Assembly: GCA_903813345.2 (NCBI GenBank)
Contig: CAIIXF020000001.1
Coordinates: 59,072,270 to 59,136,269 of the forward strand
Direction of reading: 5' to 3'
Length of the DNA: 64,000 nucleotides
Origin: Owenia fusiformis
Taxonomy: Eukaryota; Annelida; Polychaeta; Sabellida; Oweniidae
Shown here piece by piece: positions 22,701 to 37,700 of this stretch. Position 1 is the first letter of the stretch. Every line of letters starts with the position of its first letter. The notes beneath the pieces are model-generated. The model saw nothing but the letters and a program-made list of their open reading frames with translations, searched no databases and was not told the DNA's origin. The position numbers were made by a program, and so were the translations under genes.

Positions 22701-25700
22701 ACAGTTCAATATATTTTATTAATGCATCTCATGATAATAGACTTCACTCTAATAATATTCAACTAAGGATCGTTCTTCACAAAAGCATTCTCATAAATTC
22801 CAAACTGTGCGGTAGATAGTTTATAGCCATAATTCAAAACTACCTTTAACAAAAACAATGACACTAATCTATTGACTATTGACATAGATACTAGACATGC
22901 TAATGGATTTACAACAAAGCAACAGTTATGTTAGAAAAGTACAATGATAGTACAGTGAACGGAAGCATTTCATAATAAAGTTGATCTATGGTCTGCTGAT
23001 GCTGGTTTTTCTAATTTGGAAATTACATACCATACATACATACCAGTACTGAGGGAATATATATACATATATAGTGGTACATAATTGAGCAGCTAATCTG
23101 ATAGATATGAAACATATGGAGATATGAAATATGCAGCTTTCTTTTCTAATCAACTGTTCTCAGCTGTTAGCATGTAAACTTGTAAAATTGAACATTCAAG
23201 TATCTGTATCCAAGATAAGAAACGTACATGAATCGTCATTTTTTTGGAGAATTTCAACAATTATAATGAAAATGGATTAGCTATGCAGCAATCGTTATCT
23301 CTTTATAGAGCTATAGAATAGTTGATTGGAAATATAGGGTGTATCTCATAATTAATAGAATATCTTAATTATGGAACTAGAACGATATGATGAACTAACT
23401 ACCATGTATATAATGAACAACAACCATATGGATCATTGTTCACTTGAGTTTGATGACGAGATAACAGAAAGTTGTGAATTGCTCGGGTAAGTGGGGCTAC
23501 ATATGATGTCATGAGGGATATAATGGGGCCTGGGGTCTAAAAAAGAAAAATCAGGCCTGGCATGGGGTCTTCAAATGTTGGTGAAAATCCCCCTTTGTCA
23601 AGTCTGTGGGATTTTTGCCTTTAAGCTCTATTGTTCCAATTGGATATTTTCCAAATGTGGAAATGCCTATATTACACCCCCAATGTGCAATCTGATTTTC
23701 AACACCCTTTCGGTGCCAAATTTCGGTGTCGTTTAGGCACCAAATGGACTGACTAGTCCGGTAGCAAATTTTGGTGTCGAAAGGTTTCGGTGCCGAAACA
23801 GTGTCGAAACGGTGCCGGAACGGTGCCAAATTTGTTCGATGGCGACACGGCGTCGAATTATATTGGCTGTGTATCCCTCAGTGAGAGCAAGATATTTACA
23901 GCCTATTTAAAACCATCCAGTGTTAACCTCTTTGTATGAAATTAAATCTTTTTTAAAAATATTTGTACTAATTGTTTATATGTGCACCAGTGGTCCAGTA
24001 CACTGCTTAAAGTAGCTGTATCTACTTTTCAAATATCCCAACATGAGGATCAAAATGTTTTCTAGGTTTAAGTGTGATTTGTCGTTATGTTTATGTTAGC
24101 TATTCAAAATCATTATTAAAATACTCAGCTTCAGATTTCCTGCCTTGTATTAAAAAATCAGTGAGCTTGCAATTAGTAGCAACCTAATGGTCCAAATAGA
24201 AATCCCTACTTTTGCATTATAAAATGAAAATATACATTAAATCATTTAGTGACATCTATAAAAACTGTATGAGTCTAATAATGTAAAGACTACACCCTTT
24301 ATATTTAAATGGATTGACTAATTGTACTTTCTAATTTTTTTAACCAAATTCTTTATTTTATTATTGAGAGAAATTATGAAAGCATGTTTGTCTTTTTGAA
24401 GTTGGGTTTGGCCTAAACTGACCACTTACATAAGTATTTGCATTGAGGCATGGAATGTAAATTGGGAGGTGATATCTTTTACATATCCATGAGTGGATAT
24501 AATTGGTATTTTTGAATACCGTTTATCCCATGAGAAATCGACATCAGCAAAAAAAGTTGAAAAAAATATTTTGAAAAAAAATGTTTAAAAAAATTTAAAA
24601 GGGAAAAGTTTTGAAAAAAAATGTTTAAGAAAATTTAAAAGTGATATTTGATGGTTTGAGAATTTTTTGCTAAAATATGATATCTTGATCCACATATCAA
24701 ATATGTCTTCATGTGATATTCGATCTATATCCTTGCAACCATGGGATAAACCACAATTTTTGATGTTGGTTTTCACGTTTGTCTTCTCAGCTGAGATAGT
24801 GTTAATTAAATTATACATGCCTAATCAGCTGAAATCTTCAGATGATAAACCATATTGTCGAAGGAATTTCATCACATTTTTTCAAAGCGCAATATATTGT
24901 TTATATTCATACGCCTTACGTGAAATCAGATTTAGCATAATTACACAAGTCACATGAAGTTATATACCCTATGTATAGTATGTCATTTTACTTTATGGAT
25001 GAAATTGGACGAATAGTTCACTAAACTTTCTACTTCAGGTTTGTAATGATACTTTTAACATAGTTTTAGACTTTGTATCTCTGTGAAGCTAATCCTGTCT
25101 AAAGTCTAAAAACAATTTAATTTACCAAATATCTCATTCACATGTGTCTCAGTTAAGAGAAATTCACACTTTTGTGTTTCAGAAAATGATTGGTGGTTGA
25201 ATGAATCGAATTTTGAGACACAAAAGTGTGATATTAAATATGATATAAATGGCATTTTAGGATAACTTGTATGATTGATCGCTGCATTCTCTGCAGAAAT
25301 ATTATCGAAACCTGTGCATTCTTGTTTTCTCAAAATAAAAAGAACAGACATTTTTGGCCCAGTCTGTACATTGTGATTGCTGGTCAAGTAGACATTACCT
25401 TGGTTGATTGCAAAACTCAAACAGTTGGTCTCTGCTGAGCCAGCTAATGAAACAGGGGGAGATCTTGGCTCTTTCTGTTATCTAATAAGTGGAAAATTAG
25501 TCTATAACCCTAAACTGTTTTTCATCTTTAAAGATAGATGGTCACGCTTCCCATAAGCCACTATGTCAGTATTATAAGTTATATGAGTATACTCCATATG
25601 GTGTATAGGATATAGTAGAGAGGTGAAGAGATAACATAATAAGACAAAATAAGCTAGTACTATTGTTTACAAATTTGAATGGCTTCCTATCTAGAGTCCA

Positions 25701-28700
25701 TTTCACTGCTTAAAACTATATTCCTATTGTACATGAATGACATTTGTATATCTTGAATTGCTTCTAGTTTGGCTTATAAAGTGTGTGGCCTCTTATATTT
25801 GGATGCTTCTCTGCCATGTTATTTTCAATAAGATTAACATGGCTGAAATTCTTCAAATTACAAGACGGCACAGGCTTATTGCACAAAAAAATAAAAAATC
25901 TGAAATATACAAATGTCATTCATGTACATTATGAATATACTTTTCCATATATTATTGTACAATGGTCTCCCAATTTCTTATTTTTGCCGTTCTACTGACG
26001 AAATGAAGCAGTGAAATGGACTCTAGAGCCTATGGAATGAGATGTACATGAAAATAACACAATACTCCAATCATTACCATGTTGAAGTGGACCATGGTCA
26101 TACCATGTATACCATGTTATATGGCCATGAAATGCAATGAAATACCATGGTCATACCATGTATACCATGTTATATGGCCATGAAATGCAATGAAATACCA
26201 TGTTATATGGCCATGAAATGCAATGAAATACCATGGTAATAACCATGGCCGATCATGATCGTTAAATGGCACCATTGCATTTCATGGTTAACAGCGCATT
26301 TTTAACATGGAGTTTTCCATTGAAAAAATACTGCCGTTTCGCAGTATTTCATGGTCAGAAACCATCAAATGCAATAATATCATGGTCGAGAACTTGACCA
26401 TGATGTCATTGCATTTGATGGCTTCTTACAAAATGGTGGACATGAAATATTTAGAATTCACAATGGTTTGAGCTTTATTATACTCTAACAATGCAAGAAG
26501 TACACATTTTCATGCTCCTTCGTTGTTCCTTGGTAAGGTAAGATAATATGTGGAAATTTTGGATTCTTGCAAATGTGTGACTGTTGCAAGGCTACTCCTT
26601 GAAACTTTCAAAAATAGCCTCACTTCACACTCTTCATGCTAGCTTTGGGGATCTATGCGTTTAAATGTGATGTTTTCTTTTAATTGTCTCTTGAGTCAGG
26701 AAATGCATTCACATACAAGGTAAACATTATACAAAATCTTCGGACTTTATCAAAAAAATATGGCTGCCATGTTTTTGTACTTCTGATTAACTTTAATGTC
26801 ACCTTAAACGGGGGATGACCATTAGACTGAAAAAAAACAATTAATACACTCCTTCTTCAGGTCATATCAATATTTAAAGAGTTGTGTGTGACATTTTGAA
26901 ACATTTTGATAATATTTATGAGAAGATAATGACAGATTTGACCCATATTATATGAGAAATTAAAATATCTGTGTTAAGACGTATGATCCTTGTCGTGAAT
27001 ATGTGTAAATACAGTACATTAGATTCACATTCATAACTCCACCTTCCTGTTAGAGACCTACTAGAAAAACTCTCTAGAGTAGAGTAGAGTGTTCATAATG
27101 GACAAAACCTTTTTTTCAAATCACAATATAGTTTATTTTGATCATTTTATGATATAATACCCAGGTTGTAGTATTGTCTCCCTTTTGCAAAATCTCACCA
27201 ATGATGTGACATATTTTATTTATTAGTTTGCATAACAAAATGTTTGAAATCTAATTTGTACTTTGTTTAGCTAAAATCTAAGGTTGATCAACATGGAACA
27301 AAAGTTGCCCACCATCTTAACCTCTTAAATACCCAGAGTGACGGATATATCCGTCACAAATGAAATAAGACTGGTGCCCAGAGGGACGAGAAAATCCGTC
27401 ACAAAATCTCATTTGAACAATTTTCATCCAATTTACACAAAAATTGTTTTAAAACGTGTAGAAATGATCTCTGCCGTCCAATTTCACTAAGCTGAGCATC
27501 TAAAGTTGTATAGGTATGTAATAAAATGTCAAAAGGTGGCAAAAAATGAAAAATTCTCTGGTTTCATGCAAATTTTAGAGCCTGGGATTCAAGAGGTTAA
27601 ACCAGAGATTCTTGCTGTCTTGCATTTTCTAATCTTATACTAGTTTTGTATTACTAATCTTTAATGTTGACCCTCATAGTAATTAAACTGTATATGTATT
27701 CAGATTAATCAAAGTGTGATATCCACTTGAAACATTAACTTATTGATAAGGATATATTATGGTGGTTGCTAACGAAGCCTCTTACATGTAACTTACTTTT
27801 TTTACAGTGAAGCCCCTCATCCCTCTTCCAGGTTTGTAATTATATTTAAATATATAATTCTTTGTTTATTACTGTTATTTGAATTCTCAAACTCTAAAGT
27901 ATTCAGGCTGTGAAATAAATGATAAGTAATTGAAAATATAAAATGAAATAAATTATAAATGGAACATCTGTGACTTATGTAGATAGCAAAAACTGAATAT
28001 CATTTTTATTAAAGTTTTTTGAATTAAATAAATGCTGTCATTATTTATTATTGTTTCAATGAATCCTGGGGCATACCCTCCTGTTGATTTGCACAAACAT
28101 GACTTATTTAACTGTTGTGAATTGATATTCTCAAATTGGTACTGTGTGCAAAAGGAGATTAAATTTGGATGGAAAATATTTTATGATCAGTCTAAACTAA
28201 ACTACCTAAGATTTGAACTCACAAAGGACTTCTTAAAATGGAATGTCTCAGTCTAAAAGCAAATGATGATAAAATACCTATTTTAGGAAATCAAAGGTAA
28301 GTTTTATATTATCAAATAGAATACATAAATGATAATTGATTTTGAAAGCATTTGATCACTGGCTAAGGTCTAGATTTTATTTTGGAAACTAGTTCATATG
28401 GTTAAAATAAGGAAATGTTGTGATGTAACCATGTATCTACTTACCAGTATGTTCTGTGTCATCTATCTGATTATGTTACATTGCTATTATATTCAAAACA
28501 TTTTGGTGATGTTAAATCTGGTTCATGAACACATCTCTGAATGCCATTCGCAAGAAAAGACCAGAGTTTCATGGAGATCAAACAACTAAACTAAACTGGG
28601 AGTGGCCCTTAACTCACCAGGCATGGCTCCCTCATACAGGGTGGTAAAAAAATGGAAACCCTTACACTATTTTCCTCATATATTTGTCATTTTGAGAAAT

Positions 28701-31700
28701 AACTCCCTGATATTTTGTACATTTGTACACCATTCAATTTCCTACTAGCTCACTTTATTTTATGACCATCAGATTGATAGTCACAATGTTACATGACTTT
28801 ACAGAACATGCCCTAGTGGCCACTATTGCGCTGTCGGGCCACCTGTACTCATCGTCCAAAATGTCCCTACCTGTGGGGATATGGCAAGGAAAAAATGTAT
28901 GAGAATGACCTCAGGACAATCACAAACCTCAAAAGTGAGATCATCTGTATCATTCAGGCCATACCTGCTGAGGAATGCATTCGGCCCATTGACAACTGTG
29001 CAGGTTTGCCTACAGCGGGATAATGGCCAAACTTGAAGCATGTTATTCAAAGTGCTGTAAAATTGTGACTATAAGTCTGATGGTCATGAAAATTGGTAGG
29101 GTGGTAGTAAATTGAATGATGTACAAATGTGTGGAATATCAGGGAGTAATTTCTTAAAATGACAAAGATATTAGGAAAATGCAGGGTTTCCATTTTTTTG
29201 ACCACCCTGTACTTTAATTTCTATGGTAACTTAAAATCTATATTCCAAGGAGAATTTCTCAAGACAGAAAATGATCTGAAAGGCGATATTCGACAGAGTG
29301 CGTGTGACGAGTGAATATGGCTTCCAACATGCCTTCATACTTTATTTTGTACCAGAAAATAACATGTGCGGGTATAGCATTTTTTCAAAAATGTTTTATG
29401 GAAAGAATAACCTTAAGGTGACTGTTAACTTAATCGATTTTCAGAAAAAAATGAAAATTTCACAATCTTGAAATTTTCAAACTCTTCCTGAGAAGTCGTT
29501 TTTATTATTATTTCACATATGCTTGTGCACTGAAATCATTACAAGGACATCAAAGAACAACAAAAAACTTTAGTTTGAGAAAAAAAGTGCCGTTTAAAGA
29601 ATTTGAGAAGATTTTTTTCTAGGAGTAGCCCGTGAAAAACCGCTGATTCAAAATATCTGAACATTTCAGAAAATACACTTCAAACATATATCAAAAACGA
29701 AGGAGCAACAGAAATTTGAAAAATTACCCGATAAAAAAATTGGGATCAAAATAAGGAAAAAAGTACACTTCTCAAATTGTTTTTTTTCTATTTTTTTTAA
29801 TTTGTATGAGAGATTTCAAAATTCTAAAGCTCCTTCCATTTTGGGCTATATTAAAGGGATGTTTCAGAGAAATTAGAAAAAAAAATGTTCAGGGACCTTT
29901 GCCGTGCTACTCTTTTTGTCAATTTTTCTGTCACATTTTCAGAGGACTCAAATTCCCATTCCAAAATGTTTACTGTTTCTATTTGCATTACCACAGTGAG
30001 CCTGGTTATATAAATGATAAGTGGAACTAACAAATTGAGAGAAAATCCAACCAAAAGACAGTTAATTTTGATGGTCAGATTATACTCAAATGCCATGTGC
30101 TTCCTGGTTTCGGCCATCTTGGAGTTTTTGATTAAGTTATAAGTTACCTTAATAGGTTCCTTGTTCAGAAGAAGTGAGTAGCTCCCACAATTCTATCATA
30201 TTCTTTTGTATTCTATATGGACCTACAAGCCTTATATGGATCTTGCACATGAGCGAATTCGAAGGCTTCACTTTGGGTGATCTCCGCCCCTGTTCCTAAT
30301 CAATGATTTAAGACATTTTTAATAAATTATTTCTGTTTCCATAGCAAGTAAAGTCACTTAACTGGAAATTTCTGCTCTGGTGGTTGTAAGATGAATAGAG
30401 TATAGTCCATTCTAGTTGAAAGCCAATGGTAAAACCTAAAAAATAAGAAATCAAATTGACCATTGTGCAATGATATATGGAAAAATATATTATTTATTTA
30501 ATTATTTAGTTCATTAAATAATTTAGTTAATTTAGTAATTATGCGGCCTCTTATAATTTAAGGAGTTCCAGCCATGTTAAATATAAAGAGGCCACACTTT
30601 TTATTAGCCAAACCAGAAGTCCATAAAGAATTTCAAAGAGTGTTTTCCTTAGGGTTTTCATATAAACCCTTGTGGGAAATAAATGTCCAGTGGGCGTCTA
30701 AACTAAAAATTCCAATATAATTTTACTACCATTGGAAAATGTATCTAAAATATGATGGTACTCTGGCAACTATTTTCATATGAGCTATATGCAATACATC
30801 TGCCATCACTATGTATATGCTATCCAACTATTAATAAGACTATTTTACTGCTATTATAATTTAAAAGTGTAATTAAAATTCTGAGGGTCTCCTCTCTTCC
30901 TATTTTCTCTTTTCTACATATTGAAACAATAAAACGAATAACAGTCCATTTGATGAGGTTATAAATATAGAGTTATAGATGTTTTGTTTTCTTAGTTAGA
31001 ACAAGACCAATTTCATTCTTGTAAAAACATATTAAATATGACAATTGAAGGTTCTCAAAAAGCTTGCAATTTTAAATTATTAAAAAAAGCCTCTAAAATC
31101 ACTGTAAGTAAAGTGTAATATAATAACAATACATCCATGTATTCAGTATTTAGTCCATCACGTACTTACAGTTTGGAACAAAATAAATGACAGGTGGACT
31201 TTCTATCACCATATCCTAACCATGGTGTTTTGAAAGCCCTATAGTCTCAAATATTGTCTAGATACATATTCTTTAAAATTTGTATATTTATCTCACCGAA
31301 ATGAAGTTCGAGGGGGATATAGAGAAGCCGTCCGTCCATCCGTTCGTCCGTCCATCCGTTCGTTTGTTTGTCCGTGTGTCCGGGCGATAACTCCAATACC
31401 GGTTGACGGATTTGGTTCAAATTTTATAGGCTTATGCCTTATGAGTGTAGGACCTCTGCTCGAGAAGGAATTATCAATATGGCCGCTCAATTCAAAAAGG
31501 CCACCATTTTTCTTAAAAAATGTAATCGTTGATAACTCAAATACAAGTTGACGGATTTGGTTCAAATTTTATATGCTGATACCTAGGAACAAAGGAGTTT
31601 CGCACAAAAAGAGATTTTCAAGATGGCCACTTAATTTCAGTAAAAATATGTAATCTTTGATAACTCAAATACCAGTGAATGGATTTGGTTCAAACTTTAT

Positions 31701-34700
31701 ATGATGATACCTTCGGACAAAGAAGCTACCCTGAAGAAGAGATTTCAAAATGGCTGCTTAAATATCAAAATGGCGTCCATTTTCTGTAAAAAAAAAGCTA
31801 AATCTTTTATAATTCAAATTCAAGTTAAAGGATTTGGTTTAAATTTTATATGCTGATGCTTGGGGACAAAGAAGCTACCCTGAAGAAGAGATTTTCAAAA
31901 TGGCTTCTAAATATCAAAATGGCAGCCATTTTTCTTAAAAAAATGGAATCTTTGATAACTCAAATAGCAGTAAATGGATTGGAATGGAAATTTTATATGC
32001 TGATGCCTAGGGACACTGTAGCTCTGTTCGAAGACAATTTTCAAATTTCAAAATTTCCGTGGAGTTGCTGTTTTTCTAGTTTACATTTTGTATACAGCAG
32101 GAGATCCAAGACGTCATTTCCATTGTTCTCTGCATATTTCGCGTAGTAATCTACGGTGATTAGCCCGCGCGATTTTCGCATGAATGAACGTCATGGTTGA
32201 TGCACCCATTTTTACACGACGGTATCTCCCTCGTCTCTTATCGGTTTCCCACAAAATAAACGGTTTTGAAAAGCTCATATCAAGTAGTTTCAGACGGTCT
32301 TTCTCATTTTTTAATTTCATTCAAGGTCTGGTCTCAATAATCAAAATCGCAATTGTGATATTTTTATAGAAAACGCAAAAATGTGTACTGTTTTCAAGCC
32401 TTACGGATAAATCGTTAACGGCGGCCTTCACAAACAATTAGTTCAGCACTATTTAGCTCAAATCTAGACGATTTCAATGGTGTTATTCTTTTTTACCAAC
32501 CCTGGGGGAGATGGGTTTCTGCCAATTTTTAGTGCGACCAAGTGTTTTTTAGAGCCATTTATTTCATCATTTAACGTCACATATTCCGGATTGTAGCGTG
32601 ACTGAACTTTATTGGACGGATGTACCCATCTTTACACGATGATATCGCGCTCGTCTTTCATCGGTTTCCCACAAGGTAAACAGTTTTGAAAAACGTATAT
32701 CAAGTAGTTTCAGACGGTCTTTCTCATTTTTTAATTATAAAGGTCTGGTCTCAATAATCAAAATCGCAATTGTGATATTTTTATAGAAAACGCAAAAATG
32801 TGTACTGTTTTCAAGCCTTACGGATAAATCGTTAACGGCGGCCTTCACAAATAATTAATTCAGCACTATTTAGCTCAAATCTAGACGATTTCAATGGTGT
32901 TATTCTTTTTTACCAACCCTGTGGGAGATGGGTTTCTGCCAATTTTTAGTGCAAGTGTCTTTAATTTAGCCATTTATTTCATCATTTAACGTCACATAAT
33001 ACCAGATTGTCGCGTGACTGAACTTCCTGGGAGATGCACCAATTTTTACATGATATTAGAGCACTCGTCTTTTATCGGTTTCCCACAAAGTAAACTGATT
33101 TGCAAAGCTTATATTAAGAAATTTCAGAAGGTTATTCTCATTATCTTATCTAATATATACATTATATTGAAGGTAGAGTCTCCGCCATAATTAAAATCGC
33201 ATCCGGATATTTAAAAAATCCAACAACGATATTGTTTCAAGCCTAACGGACACATCGCTAACAACCGGTTTTATCTAAAATTATTTCACCACTTGTAGAT
33301 CAAAATAAGAGGATTTCAATGATCGTTATTCTTTTTTACCTATCCTGGGAAAAACGAGATTCTGCCATTTTTAGTGCGACCAATTCTAATTTAAGTTCAC
33401 TTCCATTTCTTTCATTTTACGTCGTCGCCGGCAACTTTCATAAAGAAACATGAATGGATATGCAGTCGTTTTACACGATGTATGATATCTCGCTAACCTT
33501 TCAAGCCTTGCGGACACATCGTTGACGATCGGATTAAAAAAATTATTGTGTAAAACTATTATTATTGTGTTTACATGCCCCTGTTTTATATCCGAATTGT
33601 ATTTCATGAAATAAGTAGTTTAAGTAAGTTAATTTTATATTTCATTGTTCATTAAATGTCGCGTGAATAAGAAAAAACGACAGAAACAAAAAGAACACGC
33701 AAAATGTAATTTCTTTTAAAATGGCATGGACTGGTGAAAGTGATGATCAACTTTTTTAGCGTGTAATGTCCAAATGTTCTTATTTATTTTCGCCAACTAT
33801 TGAATGTGCGATAAAAGTCATAGAGATGTTCACGGCTTTCGTCAATTAGCTTCAGCGATAATTGTTTTAAGATCAAGACCTCGGGTCCCCACTAGATTTG
33901 ACTGTGTTTTTCACATTAGCCCTTTGTGCAGAATTTCATTCCCTGTTTTCATTAACTAATTAAATGGATAAATCACTGATTCCTGTCTTTCAAAACCGAT
34001 TGGATAAATTGGTAAATAATACACATACTTTGCATATCCATCCATTTGCCAGTACTATTCTAATAATGTGACAGTTAAATAAAATAAAAAAGATTCTGAA
34101 ATTATTATGGATCCCTGGGTATAGATCATGTGAATTGACAAATAAAAATCTGCGTAAAGCGAAAGTAAAAATATTTATTTATCCAATTCAAATATGGCAG
34201 CACTGGACATATCTTATTCAATACATATAGGCCTAATTGATAAGGATAGATATAAAATTGAAACATCATACTGTGACTGTGCACATTTGCCAAGAACTAA
34301 AAATATGATTGGAACTTCTTTAAAAAATGTAAACTAGTTATACAAACTTCGATGGCAGATGTGTTCTCAGAATATACAGTAAAATATATTTTAACCCAAA
34401 GCATAATTAAATGTACTATCATATACAGGTAGAGTTCAACATAAAAAATATATAAATGTGGAGTTTTTTCACATTGATCAACATTTACTTCAAGGTTTAT
34501 AATAACACTTTTATTTTGACCATTATGCCTACATTTAATATTTTTAAAATACAGTAGAACCTGTATATCTGAACACTTGGCTAAACCGAACACCTTCCAA
34601 TTTGAACACCTTTTTTTCGGTCCCATTTTTTTCTCCCATTGACCCCCATGTTAAAAAAACTTGAAATCTGAACAGTGAACAACCAGATTTGAAAAACTGA

Positions 34701-37700
34701 CCCGTCTAATCTGAACATTTTATCAGGAATCAAATGAACCTAATTGTGGAAAACAACAGGAAAGGTGTGAATACGGGAGTTAATTGGTTTATCCTATTAG
34801 AAAAGAACTGAATGTTTTATGTTTGGATTAAGAGAAAGGTGTGAATCAAGAAGATAATTGCTTTATCCTTATTTTAAATTAACTGGATGTTTTTGATTTG
34901 GATTATGAATAACAAGTCTTAACTGTTTTATATCCCATGTGTCTGTTATGATAGCTAGGATTCAATCAGTAAATGTTTTATAATCACAGAGACAACACAG
35001 ACACATTTGCAGACAAGATTATAATTGTTTTATCATTATTAGAAATTACCTGGATGTTTTTGATTTGGACTAAGAGAAAGGTGAGAATCTGGGAGATAAT
35101 TGGTTTTTCCTTATTTTAAATTAACTGTATGTTTTTGATTTGGATTATGAACAAGTCTTAACTGTTTTATATCCCATGGGTCTGTTATGACAGCTAGGAT
35201 TCAATCAGTAAATGTTTTATAATCACAAAGACAACACAGACACATTTGCAGACAAGATTATATCATGAGAAAGAGAAAAAATTCAACTTCGTAATATCCT
35301 ATCACTAAAATGCCTCCTAAAAAGGCACATCTGACATACTGAATTGATATTTTGAAAGATTATGCATCATCTCGAATGAGCACTCATGAAAAATTCTTTT
35401 TAATTAAAGAGGGTATGTACTCAAATATTGCTAATGCTAAAAGTGCCAAGAAACAAACAACAATGAACGACTTTTTCAAGCTAAAGTAAAGCAGTACTAT
35501 GTAACCATAATATGAGATAAGTCATTTAATAAGCATAAGATTTTGTACAAGACTATCATATACTTATTCCATCATGATATACCATGACATCTCATTTCTT
35601 CTCAGCCCTGAGATGCCATGATATAATGAGCTTGATTTGGCGATCCAGGAGAGCCCAAAATTGAGGATTTTTGAGATCTTTCATCCCAGCTCATATTTCA
35701 TTTAATTGGGGTCATTAAACTTGTGTACACGTATCTGTGCTAATATCTGCTATTAAATACAATGCCTATTATGTAATGTATTGACATTAGGTAAATGATT
35801 ACATGATAACTATCACACTTATTGACAGTAACTCTTCCCATCTGATGTGCTCAGATCACAGAATATGCCTCATAATATCAGAGCATGTTTCAGGTGAAAC
35901 AGAAATATGCTATGAGTATTAGAATGTACTTATTCAGTGTATTACAAAGTTTTTGCCAAAATTAAAGAGTTATTTTTCCCAAAATAATGAAATTGTTCAA
36001 TATGTAAATAAAACATAGCATATACATGTAGGCTATAGGCTTATTGTAGAATAAACTCAGCAACAACATGTATTGTTTTCTGACTAAGTATTAAGTGTTC
36101 AATATAGTGGACTGAACAATGATAATCCTCCCCCCGACCAACAATAGTCCCATGGGTGTCCCATGGGTGTTCGGATTAGACAGGTTTTACTGTAGTCACA
36201 TATGCTTGGATATTCCATGTGGGATAACATGAACATTCGATATATCTGATGTATATGGAAATTGTATTTGGGAACTGGATTTATTTGAATGTTATTGGAA
36301 TAAGCCCAGATGATCTTGGGAAAGCTATCCTCCTGTATTCCCATTGTTCAATGTTTGTTAGTTGGAAGATGACCTCCTGACAGCCAAAGTGTTAAGATTC
36401 GAGTATTAAGAATCTCTCCTGCTTTATAATCCTGCAAATATACATGTATACATTTGATGTAAAATAAAGCTCAATACTTTGCATGAGAGTGGTTTCCCTG
36501 TTCAAAAGGGTTCAATCTTTTAACATTTTGACCAGCATAAGTACCTACCTTGTTATTGATTAATACTTATTTAAATTGGTACTATTCACTCAGCTGCTTA
36601 CAAAATTGAGGAAGGTAATTAAGTAAATTGTTAATATTTAATCAGTTGTAAAATGTAGAATGCATATAAGTTTGAATGGTGTGTTCTGATTGACTGGATT
36701 TTTGGATGTCATGCCTGCCTACATGTGAATAAATAATGAGACATACAGGTATCAGCTTACTTTTATCATTTTTATCATAGGATCTGCATACCCTCCGGTC
36801 AAGTTTGTCTAACATATAGGACCAATCAGATGTGCTGCATGAAGCAACATACAATCCATGATAGATTCTTTACCATTGGTTTGTTCTATCTTAACTTTGC
36901 TGCAATAAATGATAATAAAAACAAATACAATATTTGATCAATGTCAATCATAAATTACACAAGTTTCACACTTAATCCAACAAAAGGAAATGTATGATTT
37001 CTTTGACATTGAAAACATTGTTTCCAATCCATTTTTAATTATTAACCATAGGTCAGATCTACAGAAATATTACTTCATTATAAAAATATATTGCGTATCA
37101 CATCATTGGCAAAGTACATCTATATTAACCCTTGAAGCCTTAGGTATGAATTTCACACAAAGTCCCAAGAGGGGGAGGGGGTACAAAGGGCATAAGCATA
37201 TTAAATTAATTACCCTATGTACAATTCCACTGATTTTTTAAGAATACATTTGATGTACCTGTAGCCCCAGCTATTTGAAGACACTACCCAAAACCGACAA
37301 AATGTTTCAAAGAAAAAACAAAACTCCAGGAGCTTTTTGTACATGTACCTCCCTTAGGCCTTCCAGGGTTAAATCTCCAAAATGACAATTCCAACCTTGA
37401 CAGCAGGTAGAACATATTATGAACCATATGAGAAGCTGACTTACACTGATAAGAACTTCCTGTCGTGTGGTTTTGTAAACATTTCAGAGAGATGTCTGTA
37501 AGAGCCAGTTGCATAAGAGTTCAAAGCCAGCTGCTCATATTTGAGGCATCCTCACTCCACATAAGAAGCACATGATCCTACAAAAATGAAACAACTATAA
37601 TACATTTAGAAAATGAACACATAGGATATCAACAATATTGATGGCTTATTCAAAATGGAAGTCAAAGCTGAAGATATTTTCATTTTACTACATACAGTAC

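Larger units (their letters stand above)
19860..24460 (+). other. ZnT intron 1, no gene recognised
   Basis: AT-rich. Apart from the two small repeat tracts listed separately I see no exon, RNA gene or clear element in this stretch. Confidence 0.4.

Noticed and set aside
25106-25420. 104-codon minus-strand open frame
   Set aside because: No recognisable domain, biased by an inverted repeat of TTTGTGTTTC words, and no splice-supported partner exons.
31293-31565. 90-codon minus-strand open frame rich in Arg/Thr/Gly/Asp
   Set aside because: Produced by the CCGTCCGTC microsatellite at the head of a repeat array.
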